Assembly (NCBI GenBank): GCA_951640195.1
Contig: OX621175.1
Location: 248,001 to 312,000 of the forward strand
Origin: Porpolomopsis calyptriformis
Taxonomy: Eukaryota > Basidiomycota > Agaricomycetes > Agaricales > Hygrophoraceae
Direction of reading: 5' to 3'
DNA length: 64,000 bases
In this document: positions 12,398 through 22,830 of the stretch, piece after piece
Position numbering within the stretch: position 1 is the stretch's first letter
How the letters are laid out: the number at the start of each line of letters is the position of its first letter
Made by a program: the position numbers and the translations under genes
The notes under the pieces: model-generated
Told to the model about the DNA's origin: nothing
The model's database searches: none
Seen by the model: the letters and a program-made list of their open reading frames with translations, nothing else

Positions 12398-13423
12398 TCA
12401 TTTTGTATCCATTTCCATTCAATGAAATCCTTTGTGTAGTTGGCAAATTCCCCAAGATTTGCCGCATACTCTTGCACATCAATGGGTACCATGTGTTTGT
12501 ATTGGACTGATACTGATGGTAACCTGTACCGCTATTGTCCTCTTGAGTATCAATCTAATTGTCTTTGCTCTTGTCTCCCATTTAAATGCTGCCAGGTAAG
12601 AGACGGCATTGTGTGAAGCCAGCTATATTCTCTATCGTACTGGCAAATATTGATAATTACAGCTTACGCTGCTCTGGATGGCATATCCTGGGCTACTGTC
12701 CCCATGTTTATCAGATGGAACGAATTCGTAATCATTGTCACAAGTCCTGTAGATTGCTGAGATTATAATCGCTATATTATCTTCGCATCTTCTCAATCCT
12801 TAAAATCCTTATAAATAACCTGTCAAAATGACCCAATTATTTGGCTAAAATGAGCTCCAACACCTTATAAATAACTTGTCAAAATGACCCAACTATTTAG
12901 TTAAAATGAGCTGAAAAGCAGTGCATTATTCACTCAATATACCAGTGTCCAATAAGCCGGCAAACAGGTGATATCCATCCTCACACCATTCTCAAGAACC
13001 AGGTGAATTTGGACATAAAAGTAGTCATAATCATCTTCATTAAGCACTGCATAAACCAGTGATTATTACTGTATATGGGGGATTTTTACCAACTTACCAG
13101 CTGTCGTTCACCATCTTTCTGGGTGTTTCATTTGGTGATTTCTACCTGGTCAAGACCCTACAGTGTATATTATCAAATCAAGCCTGGTGCTACGTTTACA
13201 TGAAGTGGAATTAGGCATCGTGTAGATCAACATCGAACACTACCTTTCAATGAAACTCACTTTAATGGGAGAGTGAATGAATGGCCTTGTGTGGAAGATA
13301 TGACATGGATGTCCTCTCATCTTTGCATCAACTTCAGTCAGGTTCATTGAAGATTGTGACCTGAAAGGTCAACTTGGGTGTCTTCTGTGAAGACTCATTA
13401 TAACCCAACAGTTGAGTGTTCTA
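12398..13423. other. Non-coding stretch before the 784-bp element
   Basis: Apart from the 56-bp tandem duplication listed separately I see no coding potential, RNA gene or element here. Confidence 0.4.
12808..12912 (+). repeat. 56-bp tandem duplication
   Basis: Two direct copies, 12808-12863 and 12864-12912, both starting cttataaataac and both containing tgtcaaaatgaccca and aaaatgagct. They differ mainly by transitions. Non-coding. Confidence 0.8.
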
Positions 13424-14207
13424 CATTAGCAAAAGCGCAGAAACATTGACTGACAATGTAATGTCAGGTAAGGTTCACCTTGTTGACCTTGTCAACCAGG
13501 TTAGAGACCTACCTTACCTTGTGATAACCTCGCTTAATATCCAGACATTGTATGGTAAGGTAATAATAAATTGACCAGATTTCCAGAACCTTACCTAGCA
13601 ATACCTTACAATATATGACTTTTACGCTAAGGAGGTAAAAATAGTGCAAGCCCAGGCCATTTTACCACCCAAGTTGGCTTTGACGATTTCTGAGGTGGTG
13701 TATTTAAATTCTATTATAATCAGTTCTTAACAGATTCGAACCCTCGCCCTCACAGTTGAAGTGTCACAGTATCCGAACATGAAAACTTTACCATTAGACT
13801 AAGAGACTATAAATTTATTTCACTATCAATAATACAAGTGTCTAAAAGGAGAAGCTCATATATTTTTCGTGCATGCAGACAGCTCTGCCGCCGCCCCCTT
13901 CACTTTACCAATGTGTTTGATACTGGGATGGCTAGATAAACTTACTTGAACCTTACCAAACAAGGTAAGGTGTCCCTAAGATTGTGAGGACCTTATATCG
14001 TCATTACCATTCTGGTGATGACCTTACAAGATCTTACATCTCTATCCCTAGTTGCTGCTTTGTGCTAAGGTACCACTAAGTTTTCGGTACAATACCTAGT
14101 ATGAGCTAGAAGCAAGAAACCTTACCAAACTATGCAAGATAGGGTAAAGAGCCCTAAACCTTACCGTGACCACCTTGCAAGGCAGGGTTTCTGCACTTTT
14201 GCTGATG
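13424..14207. mobile_element. 784-bp non-autonomous element with TIRs
   Basis: The ends are inverted repeats: the left end CATTAGCAAAAGCGCAG (13424 on) matches the reverse complement of the right end CTGCACTTTTGCTGATG (to 14207) at all but two positions, and the match continues through GAAAC. The element is flanked by TA on both sides, as expected for a TA-targeting cut-and-paste transposon (Tc1/mariner-like, inference). There is no transposase ORF. The interior is full of the heptamer CCTTACC/GGTAAGG in both orientations, a likely set of subterminal repeats. It lies about 250 bases upstream of the conserved gene at 14455. Confidence 0.7.
13730..13808 (-). other. tRNA-like relic inside the TIR element
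   Basis: The minus strand reads TTAGTCTAATGG (A-box like) and, 50 bases on, AGGGTTCGAATCT (B-box like), the two internal Pol III promoter motifs of tRNA genes. The implied T-stem and acceptor stem pair poorly, so this is a degenerate tRNA or tRNA-derived (SINE-like) sequence and not a working tRNA. Confidence 0.35.
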
Positions 14208-14454
14208 TACTGGCCATTGTGATAATGGATTGGATGAGTCATGGATATGGATCGCGACCATACTGTGAGACACACTCAGTGGTGTACATCTGAACCCATG
14301 TTATTCTCTATCTCGTATTCCTTCAACGTATTCTCTCACAACCCGCTGAAGTTGGCTGCTAACCGAGCTCGTGCATGCCGAGCGGTGTTTACTAATCGTG
14401 GCATTGATAAGATACCGTCAAACAATCATCAACAACTTGCATCCCATCCATCCA

Positions 14455-17400
14455 ATGGATTCATTAACTCATTCTCTTTCAGATCTCGAACCAGACGATG
14501 AATGGAAAACAACAGCTAGGAAACAAATCGAAGATGCTCTCAGGTCAATGCTTGATGACACTAAAAGGACTTTCAACCTTGAACTACAGCAAGCCGTCTT
14601 GGACGAGGACAAGCGCAACTCACTTACCAACCAGCATCTCGAAACCATTAAATCCATCAGAGCAATGGCACCTACCCAATTCGAAGAAGCTCTCAAAAAG
14701 GAACGCCAGCTTCGTCGTTGGTCCCATGGTCTCGCACTCGAGTCTGACGACGAGTTCCACGAGGCTTTGGTCAAAGAACAGCAGTCCATCTTGGATAATA
14801 TCAAGAAGGAAGAAACCCACTCTGACAGACCTCCTCGTCTCAATAGACCCACTCGTGACCATTCAGACGAGCCACCACCACCACCACCACTACCGGACTT
14901 CGAACGTTCGGCTCAACGCCCCATTCAACGTCCGCCACCATCATCGCCATCAACGGCCCACTTTCCCGACAGCCCCAGCAGTCGACGACCCTCTGCTAGC
15001 TCTCCTCCAAAGATGGTCCATGAATTTTGGAAACCGACCATTTCACCAGAAGAAGATGCCGCCGCCTCTACTCCCTATGCCATCGCTAGACGCGGTAGTA
15101 CGGCCAGCACCGGCTCAACGACTTCTGCCACCTTCAGATCCTCTATCTCCAACCCCGTCATCCAACAACGACCCGACAGCGACCTCCTCCCTCCAGCCGA
15201 CAACTCCGATAGAGAACGGTCCACACGGCCACAACCCGTCTTTGATCATGATCGGAATCAGCCCCCAAAGAGTCGAGAGTGGGAAAAGAGACCATCCCAA
15301 TCCTCTAGAGTTGACCCTCGGCAGAGTATCCCGAGTGAATTCCAGAGTTATCATCATCCCAAGGACGATTTCGGTCCTCCCTCTTCACGCCCTGTAGATA
15401 GTCGTGTCTATCAATCCTCCCTTTCTGCGACTAAACCACCTATTTCCACCAAGCGGTCCTTTACCGCCGATGACCCCTCCCGAACTTATCACACCCCTTC
15501 TTCCCCCACCCGACCCATCGTCAACCAGCGTTCCTTCACCGCAGATGAACCCAATCGACCTCATCCTCATTCAATTACCAATAAGCGGTCTTTCATTGTT
15601 GACGATCCCTTGAACCGTACCAACAGCAACAACAACTATCATCATCTACCCCCCCGATCCGTCACCACCAAACGATCCTTCACCGTGGACGACGGTCGAT
15701 ACTACCACCACCCACCGCCATCACCGCAACAATTACCCCCCCCTTCTCCCTCAGCTAACAGGCCGATCGTCAACAAGCGATCTTTCCCGGCCCATGAGGA
15801 ATCCGCTCCCGGACGTTACCCACCCCCTAGTCCCACCAAATCCTCTCGGTGGCCGGGGCCATCCCGATCGCCCAACGATGGCCGTTTTGATTATTCTTTC
15901 CCTCGCTCACCCCATTCTCCGGATGATAATAGCGGGTGGAAGTGGGCGCCGACAGCTTCGTCGTCATCATCATCGTCTATCGCCGTCAAGCTACCGTTGG
16001 CGCCCCAAGGTTATGATCCCTTGGGTGATTATGGGAGACCTGACGTGGTGGAGGAAGAGGTGGAATACGATTCGGATTCGGAGGATGATGAGGATGATGA
16101 GGATGAGCCAGAGTATCCGCGGGTTGAAGATATCGAGGCTCAAACGAGACGAAGGGAAGAGGAGGCTAAACGGAAAGAGGACGAGGCCAGGATGAAAGAG
16201 GAAGGTGCGAGGAAGACGGTGGAGGAGGCCCAGCGTAAGGAGGAGGAAGCCAAGCGTAAGGAGGAGGAAGCTAAGCGTAAGGAGGAAGACGCGCGGAGAA
16301 AGGAGGAGGAGGCGAGACGTAAAGAGGAGGAGGCAGAGAAGAAGGAGGAGGAGGCGAGACGCAAAGAGCAAGAAGCTAAACGTATTGAGGAAGCAGCTCG
16401 GTTGAAGGAGGAGCAAGTTAGGCTGAGGGAGGAGGAAGTGAAGCGGCGAGAGGAGGAGCTGAATCGGAGGGAGGCAGAAGCGAAAAGGATGGAGGAGGAA
16501 AGGAAGCGAAGAGAGGAGGGGGAGAGGAAACGGAGGGAGGAGGAGGAGAGGAGACGCAAAGAGGAGGAGAGGAGGAGGAGAGAGGAGGAGGAGAGGAAAC
16601 GGAGAGAGGAGGAGAGGAAGAGAGAGGGGGAGCGGCAAAGGAGAGAGGAGGAAGAGAGGAAGAAGAAAGAAAAGGAGGAAGAGTTTCGTCAACGGGCGGA
16701 GGAAATCCAGCGACGTTCAGAGGAGCGTAAACAACAACAGGAGATGGGTGGTGGTATTCGCTCAGGGTCGACACCGACCAGTGGGACATTTTCATCGTCG
16801 AACGGTCCTTGGTCTGGTGGCACAAGCCCTCCGACGTCCTCCGACAGAAGCAGCACGCATTCGTCGAATCGAAGTAGCGCAAGCTCGACTTGGTCTTCGG
16901 CTAGTACACAAGCGTCTAGCACGAGCCGGTCCTCGACGACGCCTACGCCGAGTAATAATAACCCTGCTTCTTCGACGGGGTCTGGATCTGGATCTGGATC
17001 TGGGGCTTCGGGTAAAGGGGATAATAGCACTGGGACATTCGGTGGTGGAAGATCATCGTCACCGTCGTCAACTTCTTCTACTACCGAGCGCGAGCGGGAA
17101 TGGGCGCGGCGGCAGGCGGAACTGGCGAAGGAGCAACAAGAGAAGTTCCGGCGGGAACAGGAGCGGTTGGAGAGGGAACGACAGGCGAAGGCTGCGACGG
17201 CGGGGCGAATTCCGACGAAGGAGGAGGTGGTGCGGCTGTTTGCGACGCATGAAAGGCAGTGGGCGATGTTGCCGAATTTGGAGGAGCTGAGGTGGGATCA
17301 TTTCCCGTGGCCGATGTTGAGACGGGCGAGTGGACCGGAGGAGTTGACGGAGGGAGCGATTGGGGCGTATGTGATGTCCTTGTTCCATCCTGGCGGAGGA

Positions 17401-17622
17401 AGTGGAAGCGGGAGTGGTGGAGGGGAAAAGGCGAAGTCGGTGAAGGAACGGATTAAGGATCATATTAGGAAGTGGCATCCTGATCGGTTTGATACGAGGT
17501 TATTGCCGAAAGTGGTGGAAGAGGAACGGGGGATGGTGAAGGAAGGTGCGGGTGCAGTTGTGAGGAGTTTGACGAATTTGCTGATGAACAACTCGGGGAG
17601 TCGAGGGGATGTATTTTCGTGA
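14455..17622 (+). CDS. Long coiled-coil protein with NFKBIL1-like C-terminal domain
   Basis: 1055 residues, no intron. I chose the ATG at 14455 (MDSLTHSLSDLEPDDEW) because the 28 in-frame codons before it look unlike the protein. Residues 1-120 are helical and charged. 150-540 are disordered and Pro/Ser-rich, with five copies of a K/Q-RSFTADD-like motif (about 330-445). 562-760 are a long E/K/R coiled coil built on the repeat RRKEEEA. 760-880 are Ser/Gly-rich. The C-terminus (about 917-1040) has LFATHERQWAML, DHFPWPML and IRKWHPDRFDTRL, resembling the J-like C-terminal domain of NFKBIL1 proteins. In that family the WHPDKF motif ends a helical domain of unclear biochemical role. The role in this fungus is unknown; the gene looks intact. 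Confidence 0.75.
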   Translation: MDSLTHSLSDLEPDDEWKTTARKQIEDALRSMLDDTKRTFNLELQQAVLDEDKRNSLTNQHLETIKSIRAMAPTQFEEALKKERQLRRWSHGLALESDDEFHEALVKEQQSILDNIKKEETHSDRPPRLNRPTRDHSDEPPPPPPLPDFERSAQRPIQRPPPSSPSTAHFPDSPSSRRPSASSPPKMVHEFWKPTISPEEDAAASTPYAIARRGSTASTGSTTSATFRSSISNPVIQQRPDSDLLPPADNSDRERSTRPQPVFDHDRNQPPKSREWEKRPSQSSRVDPRQSIPSEFQSYHHPKDDFGPPSSRPVDSRVYQSSLSATKPPISTKRSFTADDPSRTYHTPSSPTRPIVNQRSFTADEPNRPHPHSITNKRSFIVDDPLNRTNSNNNYHHLPPRSVTTKRSFTVDDGRYYHHPPPSPQQLPPPSPSANRPIVNKRSFPAHEESAPGRYPPPSPTKSSRWPGPSRSPNDGRFDYSFPRSPHSPDDNSGWKWAPTASSSSSSSIAVKLPLAPQGYDPLGDYGRPDVVEEEVEYDSDSEDDEDDEDEPEYPRVEDIEAQTRRREEEAKRKEDEARMKEEGARKTVEEAQRKEEEAKRKEEEAKRKEEDARRKEEEARRKEEEAEKKEEEARRKEQEAKRIEEAARLKEEQVRLREEEVKRREEELNRREAEAKRMEEERKRREEGERKRREEEERRRKEEERRRREEEERKRREEERKREGERQRREEEERKKKEKEEEFRQRAEEIQRRSEERKQQQEMGGGIRSGSTPTSGTFSSSNGPWSGGTSPPTSSDRSSTHSSNRSSASSTWSSASTQASSTSRSSTTPTPSNNNPASSTGSGSGSGSGASGKGDNSTGTFGGGRSSSPSSTSSTTEREREWARRQAELAKEQQEKFRREQERLERERQAKAATAGRIPTKEEVVRLFATHERQWAMLPNLEELRWDHFPWPMLRRASGPEELTEGAIGAYVMSLFHPGGGSGSGSGGGEKAKSVKERIKDHIRKWHPDRFDTRLLPKVVEEERGMVKEGAGAVVRSLTNLLMNNSGSRGDVFS

Positions 17623-17887
17623 TGGAGATTTCATTTTTTTTGGTTGACTGTTGTATGTGTAGCTCACTCTCATCATGTACTCTTATACCCTTCACTGATA
17701 TGTATAACTACTTCTTGGAATATTGGTGATATCAAAATCACGAGGTCGACGACGACCCATTACTAGACCGAATTACCCGATTACTCTTTTTGGCAAGTTG
17801 ACTACCTGATCGATCAAGTGTCCATGCACGTGTTCATGCTTCTTCTAATGGAAATATCCGGACCTCCGTCATTTTTTTTTTTTTCTT

Positions 17888-17900
17888 TCATATAAATACC
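17888..17900 (+). promoter_or_regulatory. TATA-like box with upstream T-tract
   Basis: A poly-T tract (about 17872-17884) and then CATATAAATACC lie about 45-50 bases before the ATG at 17942, a plausible core promoter for that gene. Confidence 0.5.
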
Positions 17901-17941
17901 TCGAATTTCGTCCGTCCCTTCTTCTCTCTTTGCCCCCATCC

Positions 17942-19696
17942 ATGCCACGTCCGGATTCCCCTCTCCTTGGTTTCATTGACGAGTTAGATTCACCCGATCC
18001 TCTCTCCCAGCCCTCCCCCACCTTCACCCGTCATCTCCCCTTCTCTCTCAATTTTGGCGATCCACTCGACTCTTGCCCCGAGCTCGTAGACGACTCAGAA
18101 CACGCTATTCTACAGCAGGTACACGCTTGCTTTTTCCCCATTTTATCCCAGAAACCTCTCCCCCTCCTTCCCTCTCTTTCCCGAAAACCTCAACCTCTCC
18201 CTCCACATTCCCTCCGCACCTCCCCTCTCCATTCACCCAACAGCTCTCGTCACGCTATCTACATCCCAGACTCCCTTCTCCCTAGCCCCCCTTCCACTCC
18301 CGCCCTCTCTCCCGCTTCTTTCACCTCATCTTTGCAGTCCCCTTCATGCGAGGCCCAATGTGATGTCGATAACGGCACACTCCTGGAAGATGTCTTCCAT
18401 ACTCGTTTCCACCACGCAAGCGCTCCCCTTCCCTTCAAACTAGACACATCCTCTCCAAATCCACCGCACGTCGAATCCTCCTATTCCGACGCCGAAAGGG
18501 CCCTCTTCACTCTTCCCCCCTTGTCCTTCAAATCCCTTTCCGCTCCCGCTTCAACCACGACTTCCCGTTCCACTTCCCGCACAGGACACCAGTCTCCACC
18601 GATCACTTCCGATCTGGACACCCCAACCGCATCCACCGCCTCCCTATTCACCCTATCCACCCCCGATTCCTCTCCCTCTCACCCGCAAAAGTACACTCAG
18701 CCTGGCCTCGATGACAACCCAGAGTACCCCTGTGTCTCTCGTTGGTCTCTTTCTTCCTCCAGCCGTGAGGCACTCGCATCCCCTTCCCGCAGTGACTTGG
18801 CAGACCAGCTCCGTAGTGAGTCTCGTCGCTCGAAACAGAAGGAGAGGGAAGAACGCGGGAGGATGAAAGAGAGGGGTGATAAGCGATCATCCAAGCAAGG
18901 CAAACGCCACAGGCTCATATCGTTCATATCCCGTTTGAGTGGCGCACCCATCGGCTTTGGTGGTGTCCCCCCAGCTCACCCCGGTATCGAGGCCGCTCTG
19001 TTCTCCGGGGCTGGTGCAGGGTTTGGAAATCATGGGGCTATCGCGATCGAGAAGGAGGAGGAGGAGGATCTAATGCCAATGGATGATACAGTCCCACCCA
19101 GAGTTGCGCTCGACCTTCCCACCGAGAATCGTCCAACCAGTCTCGGGTCATCATCTACCTTGTGGGTGGGGAGGACCGTGAAAAAAGAAGCTCGCAGCGT
19201 GTGCAGTTTTAATGGTATCGGCGTTTTAGCCGAGGGGCGAAGGAGTCGTGCTAGCACATTGACCACCACTGGCCTCAAGTCCAGCAGCAGAAGTCGGTCG
19301 GCTAGTGCCTTGGGTTTGATTAGCTTGGCAGGTACTATCGGGATGGGAAAGTCAAGGAAAACATTGATTGTCAGTGGGATAGGGAAAAACGATCAAGAAG
19401 GGTACGACGCTGTGAAGGCCTGGTGCGAGGTGAGTTTCAGTTCGTTCGTTTCGTTTTCGTCCCGTTTAGACGAAATGGCAGGACTTTGGACAAATACGGC
19501 ACTTTTCACGGCAACCGAACGGGAACCTCCATGTCGATTTCCGTAAATCGAGTGTAGCTGACTCAGTGAGTGCATACGTGACTGATGCTTCTCGGTCTTC
19601 TCACCGTTTAATTAGGTGTGCCGTATACAGGCTCAAGTCCACATCCGCGGCGCAGGCAGCGTGTCGTTATCTTGGTGTACGAGAAAGGGCCTTTGA
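17942..19696 (+). CDS. Ser/Pro-rich protein with degenerate RRM-like C-terminus
   Basis: I read three exons: 17942-19429, 19482-19565 and 19616-19696 (GT-AG introns of 52 and 50 bases, both phase 0), giving 550 residues. The ATG at 17942 (MPRPDSPLLGF) is the first in frame. Most of the protein is low-complexity Ser/Pro/Thr with an Arg/Lys/Glu segment around residues 285-325 (RRSKQKEREERGR). The last 70 residues (DAVKAWCEDFGQIRHF, PNGNLHVDFR, ADSVCRIQAQV, SVSLSWCTRK) follow a beta-alpha-beta-beta-alpha-beta order like a degenerate RRM. Without splicing the frame would run into a stop at 19546 and lose this domain. A role in RNA binding is inference; the RNP aromatic residues are not clearly present. 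Confidence 0.75.
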
Positions 19697-19948
19697 CTTT
19701 TTCTTGTGTTCCCATCTTGCCATCTTGCCATCTCTTGTCGATCTCTTTCCCCGGCGTTCCCATTACCACCAGGATCGGACACATACCGCATTGTATATCC
19801 CCCGCTGGCAACCCGCACTACTAATTCCCTCGATGCGAGTGACGAAAGCTTTGTCTTGTCTTTTGAACTGTTGTAATTTGCGAAGTGAAATAAAATTTGT
19901 ACAATACGGATGGAATATATAATATTTCAATTCAACGTAGCCAAACTG

Positions 19949-21112
19949 TTACTCGACTTTCTTTCCCTCTTTCCTTTCCAACACCTCAACCCACTTCTTC
20001 GGGAACCATCCCTCTCGTCCCTCCCTAGTCCGCCCCTTCCACCACTCACTCTCCACCTCCATCCGCGGGTCCACCTCTGCCCCCGTCGTCGGGTCCAGCT
20101 TACCGACGATAGCCACAATCTCGTTTTCGTTTAGTCCGAGCTCGGCCGGGCTCGACGGCGTGAACGGGTACAGCGCACGAGCAAACGCCAGAGTGGACGG
20201 GTCCAACGGGCCTCGCTCACCCAACAGATGCGCTCCTTGTGAGGCTGCGGCGTGTTCGGACAGAATACGGATCAGTTTTGAGACGGCATAGGGAATGCCG
20301 AAGATGGCCAGGAGAAAGATGACGAGTGGCTTTTTGCTCAGTTTGGGGTGCGAGGAGGGTCCCTGGACGACGGGTCGTCCGTTGATAAATTCTCTGAATT
20401 CGGTGTGCATTTCGGTCGTTCCCCCCGGGTGGACGGCGCCGCTGCCACTAGCGCGGCCGGTGAGAAGGTCTCGAAGCCACCGCACGAGTCCAAACAGGCC
20501 GAGGACACTCCCGAGTGCGTTCCGCAGTCGGCCAAACTGGTCGATGACGCCGACCATGGCGAAGAACGATGAGTGGGTGGCCATGAACGTCGACTCGAGC
20601 ATCTGCGCTACGCCCCCGAACGTCTGCACGATCGAGTGAAGGAGGGCGAACGTCTGCTGCGTCGTCGACTCGAGAGTTTGCGTGAGGGATGGGCCGCCGC
20701 CACCGACGCCGCTGCCGGGTAATGACGGGTCAAGAGGGAGACCGTTCATGCCCCCACCCATGTAGTTCATACCGCCGTACCCACCATAGGACCCTATCCC
20801 ACCGTACGTTCCCATCCCGCCGTATCCTACGCCACCATACGATCCCAGCCCACCGTATGGGCTGAGACCGCCGTATGAGCCAATTCCGCCATATGAGGAA
20901 CCAAAACGAGAGTAAGGAGAAACACCATAGTTGGATTGTAAAGAGTTGTAAGGCGAGGTTATCACAGATGATGAAAACGGAGCAGGACGAGCGGGGACTG
21001 AGGGTTGGGATGTGGATGAAGTTGTTGGCTGAGTGGACGATGATGATGATGGTGTCGAAGTTGAGGTCGCTGCTGGGCCATTACGCTCCCAGGGCTTTGG
21101 TGGTGAAACCAT
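19949..21112 (-). CDS. PEX13: Peroxin-13, peroxisomal docking factor
   Basis: 387 residues, single exon, start MVSPPKPWERNG. PEX13 is the peroxisomal membrane docking partner of the import receptor PEX5 and of PEX14. Seen in order: a PKPWE motif at the N-terminus, a Ser/Thr/Pro linker, a Tyr/Gly-rich block (SYGGIGSYGG repeats, about 60-125), an amphipathic region with MLESTFMATHSSFFAMVGV typical of PEX13, a hydrophobic segment at about 262-281 (PLVIFLLAIFGIPYAVSKL), and a C-terminal SH3 domain at about 310-378 (ARALYPFTP, EWWKGRT, GWFPKKWVEVL). Length fits the family. I preferred 21112 over an in-frame codon 29 codons upstream because MVSPPKPWE begins the family's conserved N-terminus. The CWF19L2 stop lies 53 bases upstream on the same strand. 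Confidence 0.95.
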   Translation of the reverse strand: MVSPPKPWERNGPAATSTSTPSSSSSTQPTTSSTSQPSVPARPAPFSSSVITSPYNSLQSNYGVSPYSRFGSSYGGIGSYGGLSPYGGLGSYGGVGYGGMGTYGGIGSYGGYGGMNYMGGGMNGLPLDPSLPGSGVGGGGPSLTQTLESTTQQTFALLHSIVQTFGGVAQMLESTFMATHSSFFAMVGVIDQFGRLRNALGSVLGLFGLVRWLRDLLTGRASGSGAVHPGGTTEMHTEFREFINGRPVVQGPSSHPKLSKKPLVIFLLAIFGIPYAVSKLIRILSEHAAASQGAHLLGERGPLDPSTLAFARALYPFTPSSPAELGLNENEIVAIVGKLDPTTGAEVDPRMEVESEWWKGRTREGREGWFPKKWVEVLERKEGKKVE

Positions 21113-21165
21113 CGAAAAAAGGTATTGAATTACATAATACACCCGGCTGAGGGGATGTAGCCCGA

Positions 21166-22828
21166 TCACATGATACTCTGCTCCAATAAGCCAGTCCAAT
21201 CAAACTTGTCATACTTTGATCTGAACTTGGCAATACGGCCTTTACTGTTCCGGAGATCAAGTCGACTTGGCCGACGCCAGCGACGGGGCTCCAGTTCAAG
21301 GACATTCCCCACGATTTCTCCCGCAAAGTACCTGGAATGAAGTTAAAGCAAAAGAAACTTCACAGGCTAGAATCGTACCTTGGAAACTCGCTACCTTTCT
21401 CACTCTGATCTACATCTCCATCGTCGTGTCCAGTAGCAGCAGTACCTTCTACGACATGACCATACCCTTTCTCTCCCTTGTGGTCAAATTGAACCATAAA
21501 GTAAGGTAAATTCGGGACCATGGCGCGCCGGAACCCTCCAGGTCTAGCCGAAAAGTCGATCAACTTCTTGTGTTGTGACCATTCAGACTCCGAGTGCAGA
21601 ATTGATTCCTATCCCGCGATCGTGGTTATTTCTGGGAAATACGGCAGAAACAATGGGGAGGAGGCAATACTTGCCTTAAAATAGGCCGGAATATCATCGT
21701 ATACAGTCCACGGTAGCGGGACACATTCAATAAATGTATGTTTTTGCCATCCAAGGTTGAGCACCGTCTCGTAAAAAATCACGCCTTTGTCTTCCTCGGC
21801 AAACATACGAATAAGACATTTCATGAAATTCTGTATAGGACATCAACATCAATCACTCAAACAACGGAAAAAGACATACCTTCGTTTCGTCCCACACATC
21901 ATCATCTCCCTCCAGCATATTCAAGTGATGTTGAATGGGGACGATGAGACAATGTCCTTCCACAAGCTCTTCGTAAAGAGTGCAAGAAAGGTAAACTCGA
22001 GTTCCCAACGCGATCATCGGAGACTTGGGAGCCGAACCGTCCTCCTGAAAACAGAATGGACATTCAGCCATCACTTTTTGTGTCCGTTTGTAGTCTGAAA
22101 CACTCTCAGAATATAGCGCTCACGGAGAAAGAAAGTGAGCAGTGCTTACCGTGGAGAGCGAATTGTCGCTTGATGGCATCCGATCTCATCTTTTGTCGCC
22201 CGAGTTTGTCTGCGTTCTCGTCAATGTATTCCAAGTCATCCTTGAGACCGAGTTATCAACGACGCCGGATCAGCGCTGGAATAAAACAAAAATTCACTCG
22301 AAATTTGCCGTCTTTCATGATAGCTTGTGCAAATTGTGAATCGAGGTCATTCTCGCCAGCCGTTCGCGCATTAAGCCTTTCCTGTCGAAGCATTTGCTTT
22401 GGGGTAAGTGTGTCATCTTCTGTATCGCGAGTGTTGCGGTCTCGACTGTCCACCTGAAAAGGTCTCCGTTCAGATCGTTCATTGAACTTGGAGGAAAGTG
22501 GGACCACCTTTTGCCGCTTTCTCCGACTCCTTGAAGGGTAACTCTCATCCTTTCCTTTGCCGACGTCATAAAGCCGTCCTCGGACGTCCACCGTAGGCAA
22601 CACCTCGACGATCGTCTTTGTACCAGATGATCCTTCACCCCGTGTCCCAGACGCTTTCTCATACTCTCGTTCTAGCTGTTCTGCGTTGGGTGCATGCATC
22701 AGTTTTGCGCGGAGAACTCTGGCTTGCAGTTTATTCAAGGATGAGGGAGATAAGCTTCGCGAACGGGACCTCTTGGTCTGGGGTGTCATTCTGCGAGCGG
22801 AGGATGTGTGACCGAGTGTGACAGACAT
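21166..22828 (-). CDS. CWF19L2: CWF19-like splicing factor
   Basis: Six exons on the minus strand: 22828-22298, 22240-22150, 22094-21880, 21830-21675, 21587-21379 and 21331-21166, giving 455 residues with all phases matching. The family (yeast Cwf19/Drn1, human CWF19L2) acts in late spliceosome and intron-lariat turnover. Residues 1-177 are basic and disordered. 180-207 carry KLGRQKMRSDAIKRQFALH. 208-335 form the CwfJ C-terminal domain 1 with CPFCFQEDG, ALGTRVYLSCT and GHCLIVPIQHHLNMLEGDD (HIT-like). 335-450 form domain 2 with GFRRAMVPNLPYFMVQFDH, GYGHVVEG and ELEPRRWRRP. The fourth intron (21674-21588) has a GC donor (AAG|GCAAGT). The start codon faces that of ORC2 with two bases between. 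Confidence 0.93.
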
Positions 22829-22830
22829 AG

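Noticed and set aside
13730..13808. Functional tRNA gene
   Set aside because: A- and B-box motifs are present but the T and acceptor stems pair poorly.
14371..14454. Upstream in-frame start for the NFKBIL1-like gene
   Set aside because: The extra residues are hydrophobic and unlike the acidic helical N-terminus that starts at 14455.
15991..16692. Minus-strand Leu/Ser-rich open frames opposite the coiled coil
   Set aside because: Shadows of the GAG/AGG-rich coiled-coil coding sequence; no start context, no conserved motif.
19430..19546. Unspliced C-terminus of the gene at 17942
   Set aside because: A 52-base GT-AG intron in phase leads to the conserved RRM-like end, and the unspliced tail has no such features.
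21113..21199. Upstream extension of PEX13
   Set aside because: It reads into the CWF19L2 3' end and precedes the conserved MVSPPKPWE start.
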